Part shown: piece after piece, positions 25,424 through 37,871 of the stretch
How the letters are laid out: every line of letters begins with the position of its first letter
Position numbering within the stretch: position 1 is the stretch's first letter
NCBI GenBank assembly: GCA_030604405.1
Contig: JAUVVY010000039.1
Location: 1 to 37,871 of the forward strand
Length of the DNA stretch: 37,871 nucleotides
Direction of reading: 5' to 3'
Origin: a bacterium
GTDB lineage: Bacteria; Armatimonadota; Zipacnadia; Zipacnadales; UBA11051
Position numbers and translations under genes: made by a program
The notes under the pieces: generated by a model
The model's database searches: none
Told to the model about the DNA's origin: nothing
What the model saw: only the letters and a program-made list of their open reading frames with translations

Positions 25424-25462
25424 AAAGTGGGGACCTAGTCTTATGCCTGGTCGGCCCACTTT
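25424..25462 (+). promoter_or_regulatory. Terminator-like leader hairpin upstream of rpoB
   Basis: AAAGTGGG (25424-25431) pairs perfectly with CCCACTTT (25455-25462). GACC/GGTC pairing extends the stem inward past a two-base bulge, and a T-rich tail (TTTTCGGCTTTTG) follows. It lies in the predicted rpoB leader, so it may attenuate transcription or mark an mRNA control structure. The 363-bp gap 25178-25540 contains no gene. Confidence 0.5.
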
Positions 25463-25540
25463 TCGGCTTTTGTGAGCGAATTGCAGCGACAGTGGTGCTG
25501 TTAGAACCAAGGCGGCATAACCCAGGAGGCACTGCAGCGA

Positions 25541-28500
25541 ATGGCCACGGTTGAGTCCCGCAGCGTAGAGTACCCGAAGCTTAGACGCGAAGACATTCTG
25601 CCGCTCCCAGACCTTATCGAGATTCAGACCCGCTCTTACAACTGGTTTCTGGCGACGGGCCTCAAAGAGTTGTTCGAGAACTTCAGCGCCATCGAGGACT
25701 ACACCGGCAACGTCTCTCTGGACTTCCTGGACTACCGGATTGGTGAGCCGTCGCTGAGCATCGGAGAATGCCGCGAACGCGACGCCACCTATGAGGCCCC
25801 CATCTACGCCAAAGTGCGGCTGGTCAACAAAGAGACGGGCGAGATGAAGGAGTCCGAGGTCTATATGGGTGAGCTACCGGTGATGACTGACCGGGGCACG
25901 TTCCTGATCAATGGTGCCGAGCGCGTGGTCATCAGCCAACTGGCGCGTTCACCCAGTGTCTATTTCCGCGACAACGTAGACTCGGCGGGCCGCGTCCTGT
26001 ACGCCGCGCAGGTGATACCCAACGAGGGCGCATGGGTCGAGATCGAGACCGCCGCCAGTGGCGTTATCACCGTGCGCATCGGCCAGAGCCGCAAGTTCCC
26101 GGTAACGGCGTTGCTGCGGGGTCTGGACTGGTTCGAGGACGTAGTTGAGGACTTGCCGCCCACCGGCACTGACGCCGAGATACTGGAATGCTTCGGCAAC
26201 CGCGAGACGGTTGAGATGAAGCAGATCCTCAAAGAACTCAAGGATGTCGAGCGCGGCAGCATGCCCGGGGTACAGGACCACGACGTATTCTACGCCACAT
26301 CGCGACACAGCGACAGCGAAGGCGTCATAGTAGTCGAGGCCTATGGCAAGATCACCGCAAGCATCGCCAATGCCGTGCAAAAGGCCGGGACCGACAGTGT
26401 CAGAGTGCTGCGCGTGCCGCACCAGATCAGCGCCACGCTCGAGGATGACGATACCCATACCAATAAGGAGGGCCTGCTGGAGGTCTATCGCAAGATTCGC
26501 CCGGGCGACCCGCCCACTGTTGACAGCGCTCAGTCGCTGCTGCAGTCATACTTCTTCGATGTCAAGCGCTACGATCTGTCCACCGTCGGCCGCTACAAGA
26601 TGAATCGCAAGCTGGGCAGGGAGGTGCCGATGGAGATTCATACACTGACCCGCGACGATGTGGTGGGCATTGTTGCGTATCTCGTCGGCCTGTCGCGCGA
26701 CGAGGGCAATGTGGATGATATTGACCATTTGCAGAACAAGCGCGTGAGAGCGGTCGGGGAACTGCTGCAGAACCAGTTGCGGACCGGCTTTCTGCGCACC
26801 GAGCGGGTGGCGCGTGAGCGGATGACGAGCCTGGACCCGGACGAGATGGTGCCGCAGTCGGTCATCAGCATCAAGCCGATCACGGCCGCCATTAACAGTT
26901 TCTTCGGCAGCGGCCAGCTTTCGCAGTTCATGGACCAGATCAACCCGCTGGCGGAGCTGGCACACAAACGCCGCCTGTCTGCACTGGGGCCCGGCGGCCT
27001 GAGCAAGCAGTCGGCCAAGCTGGAGGTAAGAGACGTCCACCATTCCCACTATGGCCGCATCTGCCCGATCGAGACTCCTGAAGGCCCCAACGTAGGTTTG
27101 ATCGGCTATCTGACGCTACACGCGCAGCTCAACGAGTACGGCTTCATCGAAACTCCCTATCGGCGGGTCAAGAACGGGCGGCTGACCGATGAGATTGACT
27201 ATCTGGCCGCTGACGAGGAAGAACACCACAACATCGCCACCGCCTCCGAGCCGGTGGACGAGAACGGTTATTTCACGCGTCCGACAGTCTCGGTACGGCG
27301 CGCCGGCGACTTCCCCAGGGTCACCCCGGAGGAAGTGGATTATTGCGATGTCTCGCCCACGCAGGTGTTCTCGGTTGCCACCTCACTGGTGCCATTCCTG
27401 GAGAGCGACGAGCCGGTGCGGGCACTTGCCGGCTCCAACATGCAGCGCCAGGCCGTTCCGCTGATGGTGACCGAGCAGCCGGTGATCAAGACCGGGATTG
27501 AGGGCAGGGCCGCCGAGGACTCCGGGGCAGTGGTCCTGGCCGAAGATGACGGCGTGGTCCTTGCGGCCGACGCCCAACGCATTGTCATCGAGTACGCAAA
27601 CGGCGAGGCGAGGACTTACGAACTTGAAAACTTCCTGCGCACCAACATGGGCACCTGTGTTAGCCAGAAGCGGCTGGTGCGCCGTGGCCAGCGTGTGGTG
27701 AAGGGTCAGCCGATCTATGATGGCGCCGCCACCAAGGACAGCGAACTGGCTCTGGGCAAGAACCTGCTGGTAGCGTTTATCCCCTGGGAAGGCTACAACT
27801 ACGAAGACGCGATTCTCATATCCGAGCGCATTGTCAATGATGACATACTGACCTCAATTCACATCGAGAAGTTCGAATGTGAGGCCCGCGACACCAAGCT
27901 GGGGCCTGAAGAGATCACACGCGACATCCCCAATGTGGGCGATGATGCTCTGAGCGAACTGGACGCTGACGGCGTAATACACATCGGTGCCGAGGTCCGC
28001 CCCGAGGATATCCTGGTCGGCAAGGTAACGCCGAAGGGCCAATCTGAGCTTACGGCTGAAGAGAAACTGGTCATCGCCATCTTCGGCAAGAAGGCCGAAG
28101 AGATGCGGGACGTGTCACTGCGCATCCCCCACGGCGAGGGCGGCATCGTCATCGCTACTAAGGTATTTTCTCGCTACAAGTATAAGTGCAACCTGTGCGG
28201 GGCGGAGTTTGCCTACGGAAGGCCGATGGAGGCCGCGTTGACTTGCCGCCGGTGCGGTGGCGAGCTGAAGAAGCTGCCTGGTGATGAACTCAAGCCGGGC
28301 GTTAACCAGCTCGTGCGCGTCTATGTCGCGCAGAGACGCAAGATCATGGTGGGTGATAAGCTCACCGGCCGCCACGGCAACAAAGGCGTAATTGCCAAGA
28401 TACTGCCGGTCGAGGACATGCCCTACCTGGCCGATGGCACATCAATAGATATCTGTCTCAATCCGCTCTCGGTACCGTCACGTATGAATATCGGCCAGCT

Positions 28501-29347
28501 CCTGGAAACGCACCTGGGGTGGACAGCCGAGAAGCTTGGCAAGGTGTTCGTTACGCCGATCTTTGAGAGCTTCACTCTGCAAGAGATTAGAGAGGGCATG
28601 GAAGAGGTCGCCCAGAAGCTGAGACATGACGCGCTGCGGTCGTACGCCGAATCGGAGATGAATACCTTCGGCCCGGTTCTCGACTTGCGCGACACTCCCG
28701 CTAGCTTTGACGAGCTGGTTGAGAACATCAACAGCCAGCTCGCCGCGCATGACAAGCAGAAGTTGGCGGACCTCGCCGAATGGCTGGGTGTGCCCGAGAG
28801 GCAATGGGAAAAGGCTTCGAGCAAGCAGGCGGCAGGGCTTATAGTTGAGCGGGCAGTGGAAAATGCCTCGGCCGTGGCGGAGTTCGACCCCGAGACCGGC
28901 AAGATGGTACTCTACGATGGCCGTACCGGGGAACCGTTCAATCAGTCGGTGATGGTCGGCTACATGTATATACTCAAACTGCTGCACCTGGTTGAGGACA
29001 AGATACACGCTCGCTCGACAGGCCCGTACTCTCTGATTACCCAGCAGCCGCTGGGCGGCAAGGCGCAGATGGGCGGCCAGCGCTTCGGGGAAATGGAGGT
29101 CTGGGCTCTGGAGGCGTATGGCGCGGCGCACACGCTGCAAGAGATGCTGACGGTGAAATCGGATGACGTGAGCGGCCGCGTGGCGACCTACGAGGCCATA
29201 GTCAAGAATGAAAACATGGAGGAGCCAGGGATTCCTGAATCATTCAAGATTTTGGTCAGAGAGATGCAGAGTCTGGCTCTGGACGTGAAGGTAACCGACT
29301 CTAGCGGCCGCGAGATTGATCTGCGCGCTGATGACGACTTCCGATAA
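25541..29347 (+). CDS. rpoB: DNA-directed RNA polymerase subunit beta
   Basis: This is the catalytic-core beta subunit of RNA polymerase, 1268 residues. The ATG at 25541 follows AGGAGG. Conserved blocks are plain: [16 protein letters not shown], the rifampicin region [15 protein letters not shown] (residues 456-470), [33 protein letters not shown], and the C-terminal [19 protein letters not shown]. At the main rifampicin-contact positions it keeps the sensitive-type residues (D465, H475, S480), with Ile467 where E. coli has Asn518. Between KVFSRYKYK and [12 protein letters not shown] lies an inserted zinc-ribbon-like motif with C883, C886, C902 and C905. It is not preceded by rplKAJL as in many bacteria, but has its own promoter. 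rpoC follows after about 100 bp. Confidence 0.98.
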   Translation: MATVESRSVEYPKLRREDILPLPDLIEIQTRSYNWFLATGLKELFENFSAIEDYTGNVSLDFLDYRIGEPSLSIGECRERDATYEAPIYAKVRLVNKETGEMKESEVYMGELPVMTDRGTFLINGAERVVISQLARSPSVYFRDNVDSAGRVLYAAQVIPNEGAWVEIETAASGVITVRIGQSRKFPVTALLRGLDWFEDVVEDLPPTGTDAEILECFGNRETVEMKQILKELKDVERGSMPGVQDHDVFYATSRHSDSEGVIVVEAYGKITASIANAVQKAGTDSVRVLRVPHQISATLEDDDTHTNKEGLLEVYRKIRPGDPPTVDSAQSLLQSYFFDVKRYDLSTVGRYKMNRKLGREVPMEIHTLTRDDVVGIVAYLVGLSRDEGNVDDIDHLQNKRVRAVGELLQNQLRTGFLRTERVARERMTSLDPDEMVPQSVISIKPITAAINSFFGSGQLSQFMDQINPLAELAHKRRLSALGPGGLSKQSAKLEVRDVHHSHYGRICPIETPEGPNVGLIGYLTLHAQLNEYGFIETPYRRVKNGRLTDEIDYLAADEEEHHNIATASEPVDENGYFTRPTVSVRRAGDFPRVTPEEVDYCDVSPTQVFSVATSLVPFLESDEPVRALAGSNMQRQAVPLMVTEQPVIKTGIEGRAAEDSGAVVLAEDDGVVLAADAQRIVIEYANGEARTYELENFLRTNMGTCVSQKRLVRRGQRVVKGQPIYDGAATKDSELALGKNLLVAFIPWEGYNYEDAILISERIVNDDILTSIHIEKFECEARDTKLGPEEITRDIPNVGDDALSELDADGVIHIGAEVRPEDILVGKVTPKGQSELTAEEKLVIAIFGKKAEEMRDVSLRIPHGEGGIVIATKVFSRYKYKCNLCGAEFAYGRPMEAALTCRRCGGELKKLPGDELKPGVNQLVRVYVAQRRKIMVGDKLTGRHGNKGVIAKILPVEDMPYLADGTSIDICLNPLSVPSRMNIGQLLETHLGWTAEKLGKVFVTPIFESFTLQEIREGMEEVAQKLRHDALRSYAESEMNTFGPVLDLRDTPASFDELVENINSQLAAHDKQKLADLAEWLGVPERQWEKASSKQAAGLIVERAVENASAVAEFDPETGKMVLYDGRTGEPFNQSVMVGYMYILKLLHLVEDKIHARSTGPYSLITQQPLGGKAQMGGQRFGEMEVWALEAYGAAHTLQEMLTVKSDDVSGRVATYEAIVKNENMEEPGIPESFKILVREMQSLALDVKVTDSSGREIDLRADDDFR

Positions 29348-29445
29348 GTACGCTCTCTGGTCGTAGGCCCCGGTAGATTCGAAAGCTGTGGGGACAATAC
29401 CGCGGTGCCTGAACCTGTTCCTATGAAAAGCTGGAGGCGAAGCAA

Positions 29446-34170
<4,725 letters not shown>

Positions 34171-34189
34171 GCGCGGGCACGGACCGCGC
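34171..34189. other. Hairpin immediately after rpoC
   Basis: GCGCGG (34171-34176) and CCGCGC (34184-34189) form a GC-rich stem starting right after the rpoC stop codon. It is followed by six A residues rather than T residues, so it lacks the tract of an intrinsic terminator for rpoC. It may instead protect the 3' end of the message. Confidence 0.4.
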
Positions 34190-34229
34190 AAAAAAGCTCA
34201 GATTCTGCCACAAAATGGCCTGCCATCTA

Positions 34230-34258
34230 TTGACAGGGGTTAGCAAGGTTACTATAAT
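34230..34258 (+). promoter_or_regulatory. Consensus sigma70-type promoter for the str operon
   Basis: TTGACA (34230-34235) and TATAAT (34253-34258) are separated by exactly 17 bases, a perfect match to the primary sigma factor consensus. It lies 320 bases upstream of the rpsL start codon and should drive rpsL-rpsG-fusA-tuf strongly. Confidence 0.85.
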
Positions 34259-34437
34259 ACAATCCTACCCCTACCCAACAAGCACTGGTGCAGAAGCCAC
34301 TCTTTAGGATATACCGTTGCACTAGTGAACTGTCGGGTGCATATCCAGGGTGCGGGACGGGGTTGGAGGCCCTGACGTCTGTATCGGTGACTGGCAGGCG
34401 TTGGAAGTGATGTCAATAAGGGGGCGACAGCAGCAGA

Positions 34438-34546
34438 CGGCATCGTAGAATGCCGACAGAATGCTTCGCAATTCAATGACCCAGTCTGGTGAAACCCCTC
34501 GTTGCTGTGAGGGGTTTCGTGTCTCTGCCCGTGGGCGAAGCCCACG
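34438..34546 (+). promoter_or_regulatory. Structured leader with three hairpins upstream of rpsL
   Basis: Three inverted repeats lie between the str promoter and rpsL. CGGCAT/ATGCCG spans 34438-34455. A perfect 10-bp stem GAAACCCCTC/GAGGGGTTTC spans 34491-34518 with an 8-base loop. CGTGGGC/GCCCACG spans 34530-34546 with a GAA loop. None is followed by a long T tract. They may form a translational or attenuation control region. The rest of the 34171-34577 gap holds the promoter and no gene. Confidence 0.5.
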
Positions 34547-34577
34547 AACTGAAATCTTTGTAAAGGGAGTGGCCTGC

Positions 34578-34991
34578 TTGCCAACAATCAGTCAGCTAGT
34601 GCGCAAAGGGCGTAAGAAGAAGGCTAAGAAACCCAGGACACCGGCTCTGAAGGTTGCATGGAACGCCTTGAAACGTAAGGCGAAAGGTGTCGAAGGGGCC
34701 CCGCAGCGGCGCGGCGTCTGCACCAGAGTCTGGGCTCAGACACCGAAAAAGCCTAACTCGGCCTTGCGTAAGGTCGCCCGCGTCCGGCTCTTTAACCGGG
34801 AAGAGGTCACCGCATATATTCCCGGTGAGGGGCAGAACCTGGTCGAGTATTCCGTAGTCTTGATTCGTGGCGGGCGCGTGAAAGACCTCAACTCGGTCAA
34901 GTACCACGTGATCCGCGGCACGCTCGACGCTGCGGGCGTTGATGGTCGCAGACAGGGCCGTTCCAAGTATGGCACCAAGAAGCCCGGTTAG
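34578..34991 (+). CDS. rpsL: 30S ribosomal protein S12
   Basis: The start is the TTG at 34578, giving [15 protein letters not shown] and preceded by AAAGGGAG; a far-upstream ATG at 34461 would add 39 unrelated residues. The 137-residue protein contains [21 protein letters not shown] (streptomycin/decoding loop, Lys57-Lys58) and the C-terminal [12 protein letters not shown]. It has an extra segment of roughly 17 residues (about 25-41) before PQRRGVC compared with E. coli S12, as in several other phyla. The second decoding loop reads [13 protein letters not shown]: Asn105-Ser106 replace the near-universal Pro-Gly. The preceding EGHNLQEHS is EGQNLVEYS. The protein sits at the decoding centre of the small subunit. 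It is the first gene of the str operon. Confidence 0.97.
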   Translation: MPTISQLVRKGRKKKAKKPRTPALKVAWNALKRKAKGVEGAPQRRGVCTRVWAQTPKKPNSALRKVARVRLFNREEVTAYIPGEGQNLVEYSVVLIRGGRVKDLNSVKYHVIRGTLDAAGVDGRRQGRSKYGTKKPG

Positions 34992-35051
34992 TTCCGACGG
35001 CCCGCACCGACCGACGCCATCCTGCGGCGAGCTATTCTGAGGAGCAGATGA

Positions 35052-35522
35052 ATGCCGAGAAAAGGCGAAGTGCCCAAACGGGTAATACCGGGAGACCCGG
35101 TATTCAACAGCACAATCGTTCAGCGCCTGATCAACAAGATAATTATGGGCGGCAAGAAGAGCCTGGCGGAGCGCATCGTCTATGGCGCTCTTCTGGAGAT
35201 TCACGAAATGGCAGGCAGCAACCCGCTTGAGGTACTCAGTGAGGCGATCCGTAACGTTCGGCCGGTTGTCGAGGTAAGACCGCGGAGGGTTGGCGGCGCC
35301 ACCTATCAGGTGCCGGTCGAGGTCAACGGCCGGCGCCAGTTGACACTGGCGATTCGCTGGCTAGTTGCCGCCGCTCGCGATCGCAGCGAACGGCGCTCGA
35401 CAGAGCGCCTGGCCAACGAACTGCTCGACGCCTCCAAAGGCGAGGGCGCTGCCGTCAGGCGCCGCGTTGAAACATATCGTATGGCGGAGGCCAATAAAGC
35501 TTATTCGCACTACCGGTGGTAG
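35052..35522 (+). CDS. rpsG: 30S ribosomal protein S7
   Basis: The ATG at 35052 has a GAGGAG site seven bases upstream. At 156 residues it is a full-length S7, with [59 protein letters not shown] and the C-terminal KAYSHYRW. It binds the 3' domain of 16S rRNA, nucleates head assembly and contacts the E site. In E. coli it also represses its own operon by binding the rpsL-rpsG spacer; that spacer is only 60 bases here, and no comparable structure was identified. It lies between rpsL and fusA in the standard order. Confidence 0.98.
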   Translation: MPRKGEVPKRVIPGDPVFNSTIVQRLINKIIMGGKKSLAERIVYGALLEIHEMAGSNPLEVLSEAIRNVRPVVEVRPRRVGGATYQVPVEVNGRRQLTLAIRWLVAAARDRSERRSTERLANELLDASKGEGAAVRRRVETYRMAEANKAYSHYRW

Positions 35523-35638
35523 GCGCGCAGACCGCCTGCGGCTTGCTATGACAAGTCGGACACGGGCAGAGGGCGCCATATCAGCCGTGTTGGTAGCGGC
35601 AGTTACATCAAACGTTTCGAGGAGCACCTGATTCAGTC

Positions 35639-37711
35639 GTGGCACAGACCAAATCGCTGCAAAAAACCAGAAATATTGGCATAGCGGCCCACATTGACGC
35701 CGGTAAGACGACAACTACCGAGCGGATACTGTATTATACGGGCCGCGTCCACCGCATGGGCGAAGTGGACGACGGCGATGCCACTATGGACTACATGCCT
35801 CAGGAGATGGAACGGGGCATCACGATCATGTCTGCAGCCACGACCTGTGAGTGGCAAGACCATACGATCAACATACTGGACACACCCGGCCATGTTGATT
35901 TTACAGTCGAAGTCGAGCGCTCGCTGCGCGTTTTGGACGGTATGGTTGCGATCCTGTGCGCTGTCGGCGGGGTACAGCCGCAGTCGGAGACGGTCTGGCG
36001 CCAGGCTAGTAAGTATAATATTCCGCGCATAGTCTTTGTCAATAAGATGGACCGCACCGGTGCCGACTTCCATGACGTGCTGCACCAGATGCGGCAGCGG
36101 TTAGGCGCAAATGCTCTGGCGATACAGATCCCGATCGGGGCGGAAGAGGAGTTCGAAGGCGTCATTGACCTGATCGAGATGAAGGCGATCTACTGGGAAG
36201 ACGACCTCGGCGCCGAGGCCGTGAAGCGCGAAGTGCCCGAGCCGATGGGCGACCGCGCTGAATTGTTCCGCGAATGGCTGATCGTTGCTATGGCCGACAC
36301 CCACCCGCATCTGGAGGAGAAGTACTTTGCAGGTGAGCAGCCGACACCAGATGAAATACGTGCGGCGATCCGCGAGGACACCTTGGAAAACGCATTAGTG
36401 CCCGTGCTGTGCGGCAGCGCACTGAGGAACAAGGGCGTACAGCCCTTGCTGGACGCGGTCGTGCACTATTTGCCCTCCCCGCTCGAGGTGCCGCCCGTTA
36501 TGGGTTTCCAGCCCAAAACGGAAGAACCAGTGCTGTGCCGTCCGTCACCTGATGAGCCGCTGGCCGCGTTGGTCTTCAAAGTCGTAACTGACCCCTTTGT
36601 CGGCCAGCTTTCTTATGTACGGATATATTCGGGCCAACTCAAGAAGGGCCAGACGGTCTATAACGCCCAGAATAGGGTAAAGTCACGAATTGCGCACATC
36701 CTCAGAATGCATGCTGATAGCCGCGAGAACATTGAACTCGCAAGCGTCGGCGATATCGTGGCAGTAGTCGGCCTCAGCAAAGCCACCACCGGCGATACGC
36801 TCAGTCAGGTGGACCACCCCGTAGTTCTCGAAAGCATAGAGTTTCCCGAGCCGGTTATCTCCATGGCCATCGAGCCCAAGACCACGGCCGACGAGGGCCG
36901 GCTGGTCGAAAGCCTACAGCGGCTGATGGGCGAGGACCCCACCTTCTCAGTGCGCACCGACCGCGACACCGGCCAGCAGATAATCTCGGGCATGGGCGAG
37001 CTGCACCTCGACATCATCAGGGACCGCCTGCTGCGCGAGTTTAAGGTCGAGGCCAATGTCGGTAACCCCCACGTTGCTTACAAGGAAACGATCACGCGAC
37101 AGGCAACCGCCAGAGGCAGATTTGTGCGCCAGACCGGCGGCCATGGCCAGTATGGCGATGTGACGTTGCTGCTGGAGCCGCTTGCCCGAGGGACAGGCTA
37201 TGAGTTTGAAGACAGAACCAAGGGTGGCGTCGTGCCGAGGGAGTTCATACCCTCGGTTAAAGCCGGTGTCAAAGAGGCCATGGAAGCGGGCGCGGTGGCA
37301 GCCTATCCGGTAGTTGACATACGCGTCTGCTTGACCGACGGCTCCTACCATGATGTTGACTCTTCAGAGGTGGCGTTCAAGCTCGCCGCAAGCACGGCTT
37401 TTCGCGAGGCCTACCAGGACGGCGAGCCGATCTTGCTGGAGCCGGTGATGTCCGTCGAAGTCCTCACGCCGGATGCCTACATGGGCGATGTGGTAAACGA
37501 TCTGAATGCTCGCCAGGCCGAGATCAGCAGCATGAAAGCCTCGTCAGGCGATACCCAGACCATAGCCGCCCTGGTGCCGCTGGCCACGCTGTTCGGCTAT
37601 TCGACGCAGTTGCGCTCCCTGAGCCAAGGGCGCGCGACATACAGCATGGAGCCGCACTCGTACAGGCCCCTGTCGCAGGAACGGCAGGAAGCGATAATAG
37701 GCGCAGAATAG
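35639..37711 (+). CDS. fusA: Translation elongation factor G
   Basis: The GTG at 35639 is the only sensible start, although the nearest GAGGAG site lies about 14 bases upstream, an unusually long spacing. At 690 residues it has the usual EF-G length. The GTPase motifs are complete: AHIDAGKT (G1, residues 17-24), RGITI (G2), DTPGHVDF (G3), NKMDR (G4) and GSAL (G5). Later domains show [20 protein letters not shown] and the C-terminal [10 protein letters not shown] and [15 protein letters not shown] blocks. It catalyses GTP-dependent translocation, and with ribosome recycling factor it splits ribosomes. The str-operon context favours the housekeeping EF-G over paralogues. Confidence 0.98.
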   Translation: MAQTKSLQKTRNIGIAAHIDAGKTTTTERILYYTGRVHRMGEVDDGDATMDYMPQEMERGITIMSAATTCEWQDHTINILDTPGHVDFTVEVERSLRVLDGMVAILCAVGGVQPQSETVWRQASKYNIPRIVFVNKMDRTGADFHDVLHQMRQRLGANALAIQIPIGAEEEFEGVIDLIEMKAIYWEDDLGAEAVKREVPEPMGDRAELFREWLIVAMADTHPHLEEKYFAGEQPTPDEIRAAIREDTLENALVPVLCGSALRNKGVQPLLDAVVHYLPSPLEVPPVMGFQPKTEEPVLCRPSPDEPLAALVFKVVTDPFVGQLSYVRIYSGQLKKGQTVYNAQNRVKSRIAHILRMHADSRENIELASVGDIVAVVGLSKATTGDTLSQVDHPVVLESIEFPEPVISMAIEPKTTADEGRLVESLQRLMGEDPTFSVRTDRDTGQQIISGMGELHLDIIRDRLLREFKVEANVGNPHVAYKETITRQATARGRFVRQTGGHGQYGDVTLLLEPLARGTGYEFEDRTKGGVVPREFIPSVKAGVKEAMEAGAVAAYPVVDIRVCLTDGSYHDVDSSEVAFKLAASTAFREAYQDGEPILLEPVMSVEVLTPDAYMGDVVNDLNARQAEISSMKASSGDTQTIAALVPLATLFGYSTQLRSLSQGRATYSMEPHSYRPLSQERQEAIIGAE

Positions 37712-37759
37712 ACTATGTGAACGTGTGATTTCCATCCGACACTTGGAGGTAAAGACAAG

Positions 37760-37871
37760 ATGTCAAAAGAGAAATTTGTACGGGACAAGCCGCATATTAA
37801 CGTGGGGACGATAGGCCACGTTGACCACGGCAAGACGACGCTGACATCTGCGATCACGCAATGTCTATGCA
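37760..37871 (+). CDS. tuf: Translation elongation factor Tu (3' end beyond window)
   Basis: The ATG at 37760 follows GGAGGT at good spacing, 48 bp after fusA. The visible 37 codons begin [20 protein letters not shown] and run through the P-loop GHVDHGKTT, the EF-Tu N-terminus. The gene continues past the window end. It delivers aminoacyl-tRNA to the ribosome and completes the rpsL-rpsG-fusA-tuf order. Confidence 0.97.
   Translation, partial: MSKEKFVRDKPHINVGTIGHVDHGKTTLTSAITQCLC

Noticed and set aside
34171-34195. Hairpin after rpoC as an intrinsic terminator
   Set aside because: The stem is followed by A residues rather than T residues on the coding strand, so it is listed only as a structure.
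34461-34577. ATG at 34461 as the rpsL start
   Set aside because: It would add 39 residues encoded by the leader hairpins; the TTG at 34578 gives the canonical S12 N-terminus.

Overview
The window is a high-GC bacterial chromosome segment, coding on both strands. GTG and TTG starts are frequent and Shine-Dalgarno sites are clear. It probably comes from an uncultured, polysaccharide-degrading lineage. The housekeeping end (rpoB-rpoC-rpsL-rpsG-fusA-tuf) is unmistakably bacterial, but RpoB, RpoC and S12 all carry non-standard insertions or substitutions. The mix of heparinase-like and PL10 lyases, DUF4855, DUF5107-TPR, several Gfo/Idh/MocA oxidoreductases and FlgD-tailed surface proteins recalls Armatimonadota, Planctomycetota or related candidate phyla. 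That placement is inference; a tree of RpoB, RpoC and EF-G would settle it.

Layout. (1) 1-2750: the end of a large exported protein with near-identical Ig-like tandem repeats and a FlgD-like tail, then a small lipoprotein. (2) 2751-3104: a gene-poor stretch holding a hairpin and palindromic repeat elements. (3) 3105-8143: a plus-strand set of DUF5107-TPR protein, Gfo/Idh/MocA oxidoreductase and aldo/keto reductase, the last two translationally coupled. (4) 8179-11298: two minus-strand exported proteins, DUF4855 plus discoidin domain and Big-domain plus SGNH-like esterase. (5) 11595-20249: heparinase II/III-like lyase, a membrane-anchored WD40-like propeller, an amidohydrolase remnant, a second Gfo/Idh oxidoreductase, and an overlapping pair of opine-dehydrogenase-family enzyme and cobalamin-binding mutase-like protein. 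(6) 20622-23648: a compact cassette of FRG-domain protein, DUF262 protein and DNA methyltransferase that looks like a defence or epigenetic module. (7) 23816-25177: a secreted PL10-type pectate lyase. (8) 25301-37871: rpoBC under its own promoter with a terminator-like leader hairpin, then the str operon under a perfect-consensus sigma70-type promoter.

Regions 3-5 and 7 together suggest capture and breakdown of uronic-acid-containing polysaccharides outside the cytoplasm, followed by NAD(P)-linked processing of the sugars inside. Two families of short palindromic repeats are scattered between these genes. One copy lies nested inside another, one lies in frame within the cobalamin protein gene, and one abuts a truncated amidohydrolase start. 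The best candidates for undescribed biology are the FRG-DUF262-methyltransferase cassette, the opine dehydrogenase/B12 pair, and the zinc-ribbon and acidic insertions in RNA polymerase together with the altered S12 decoding loop.
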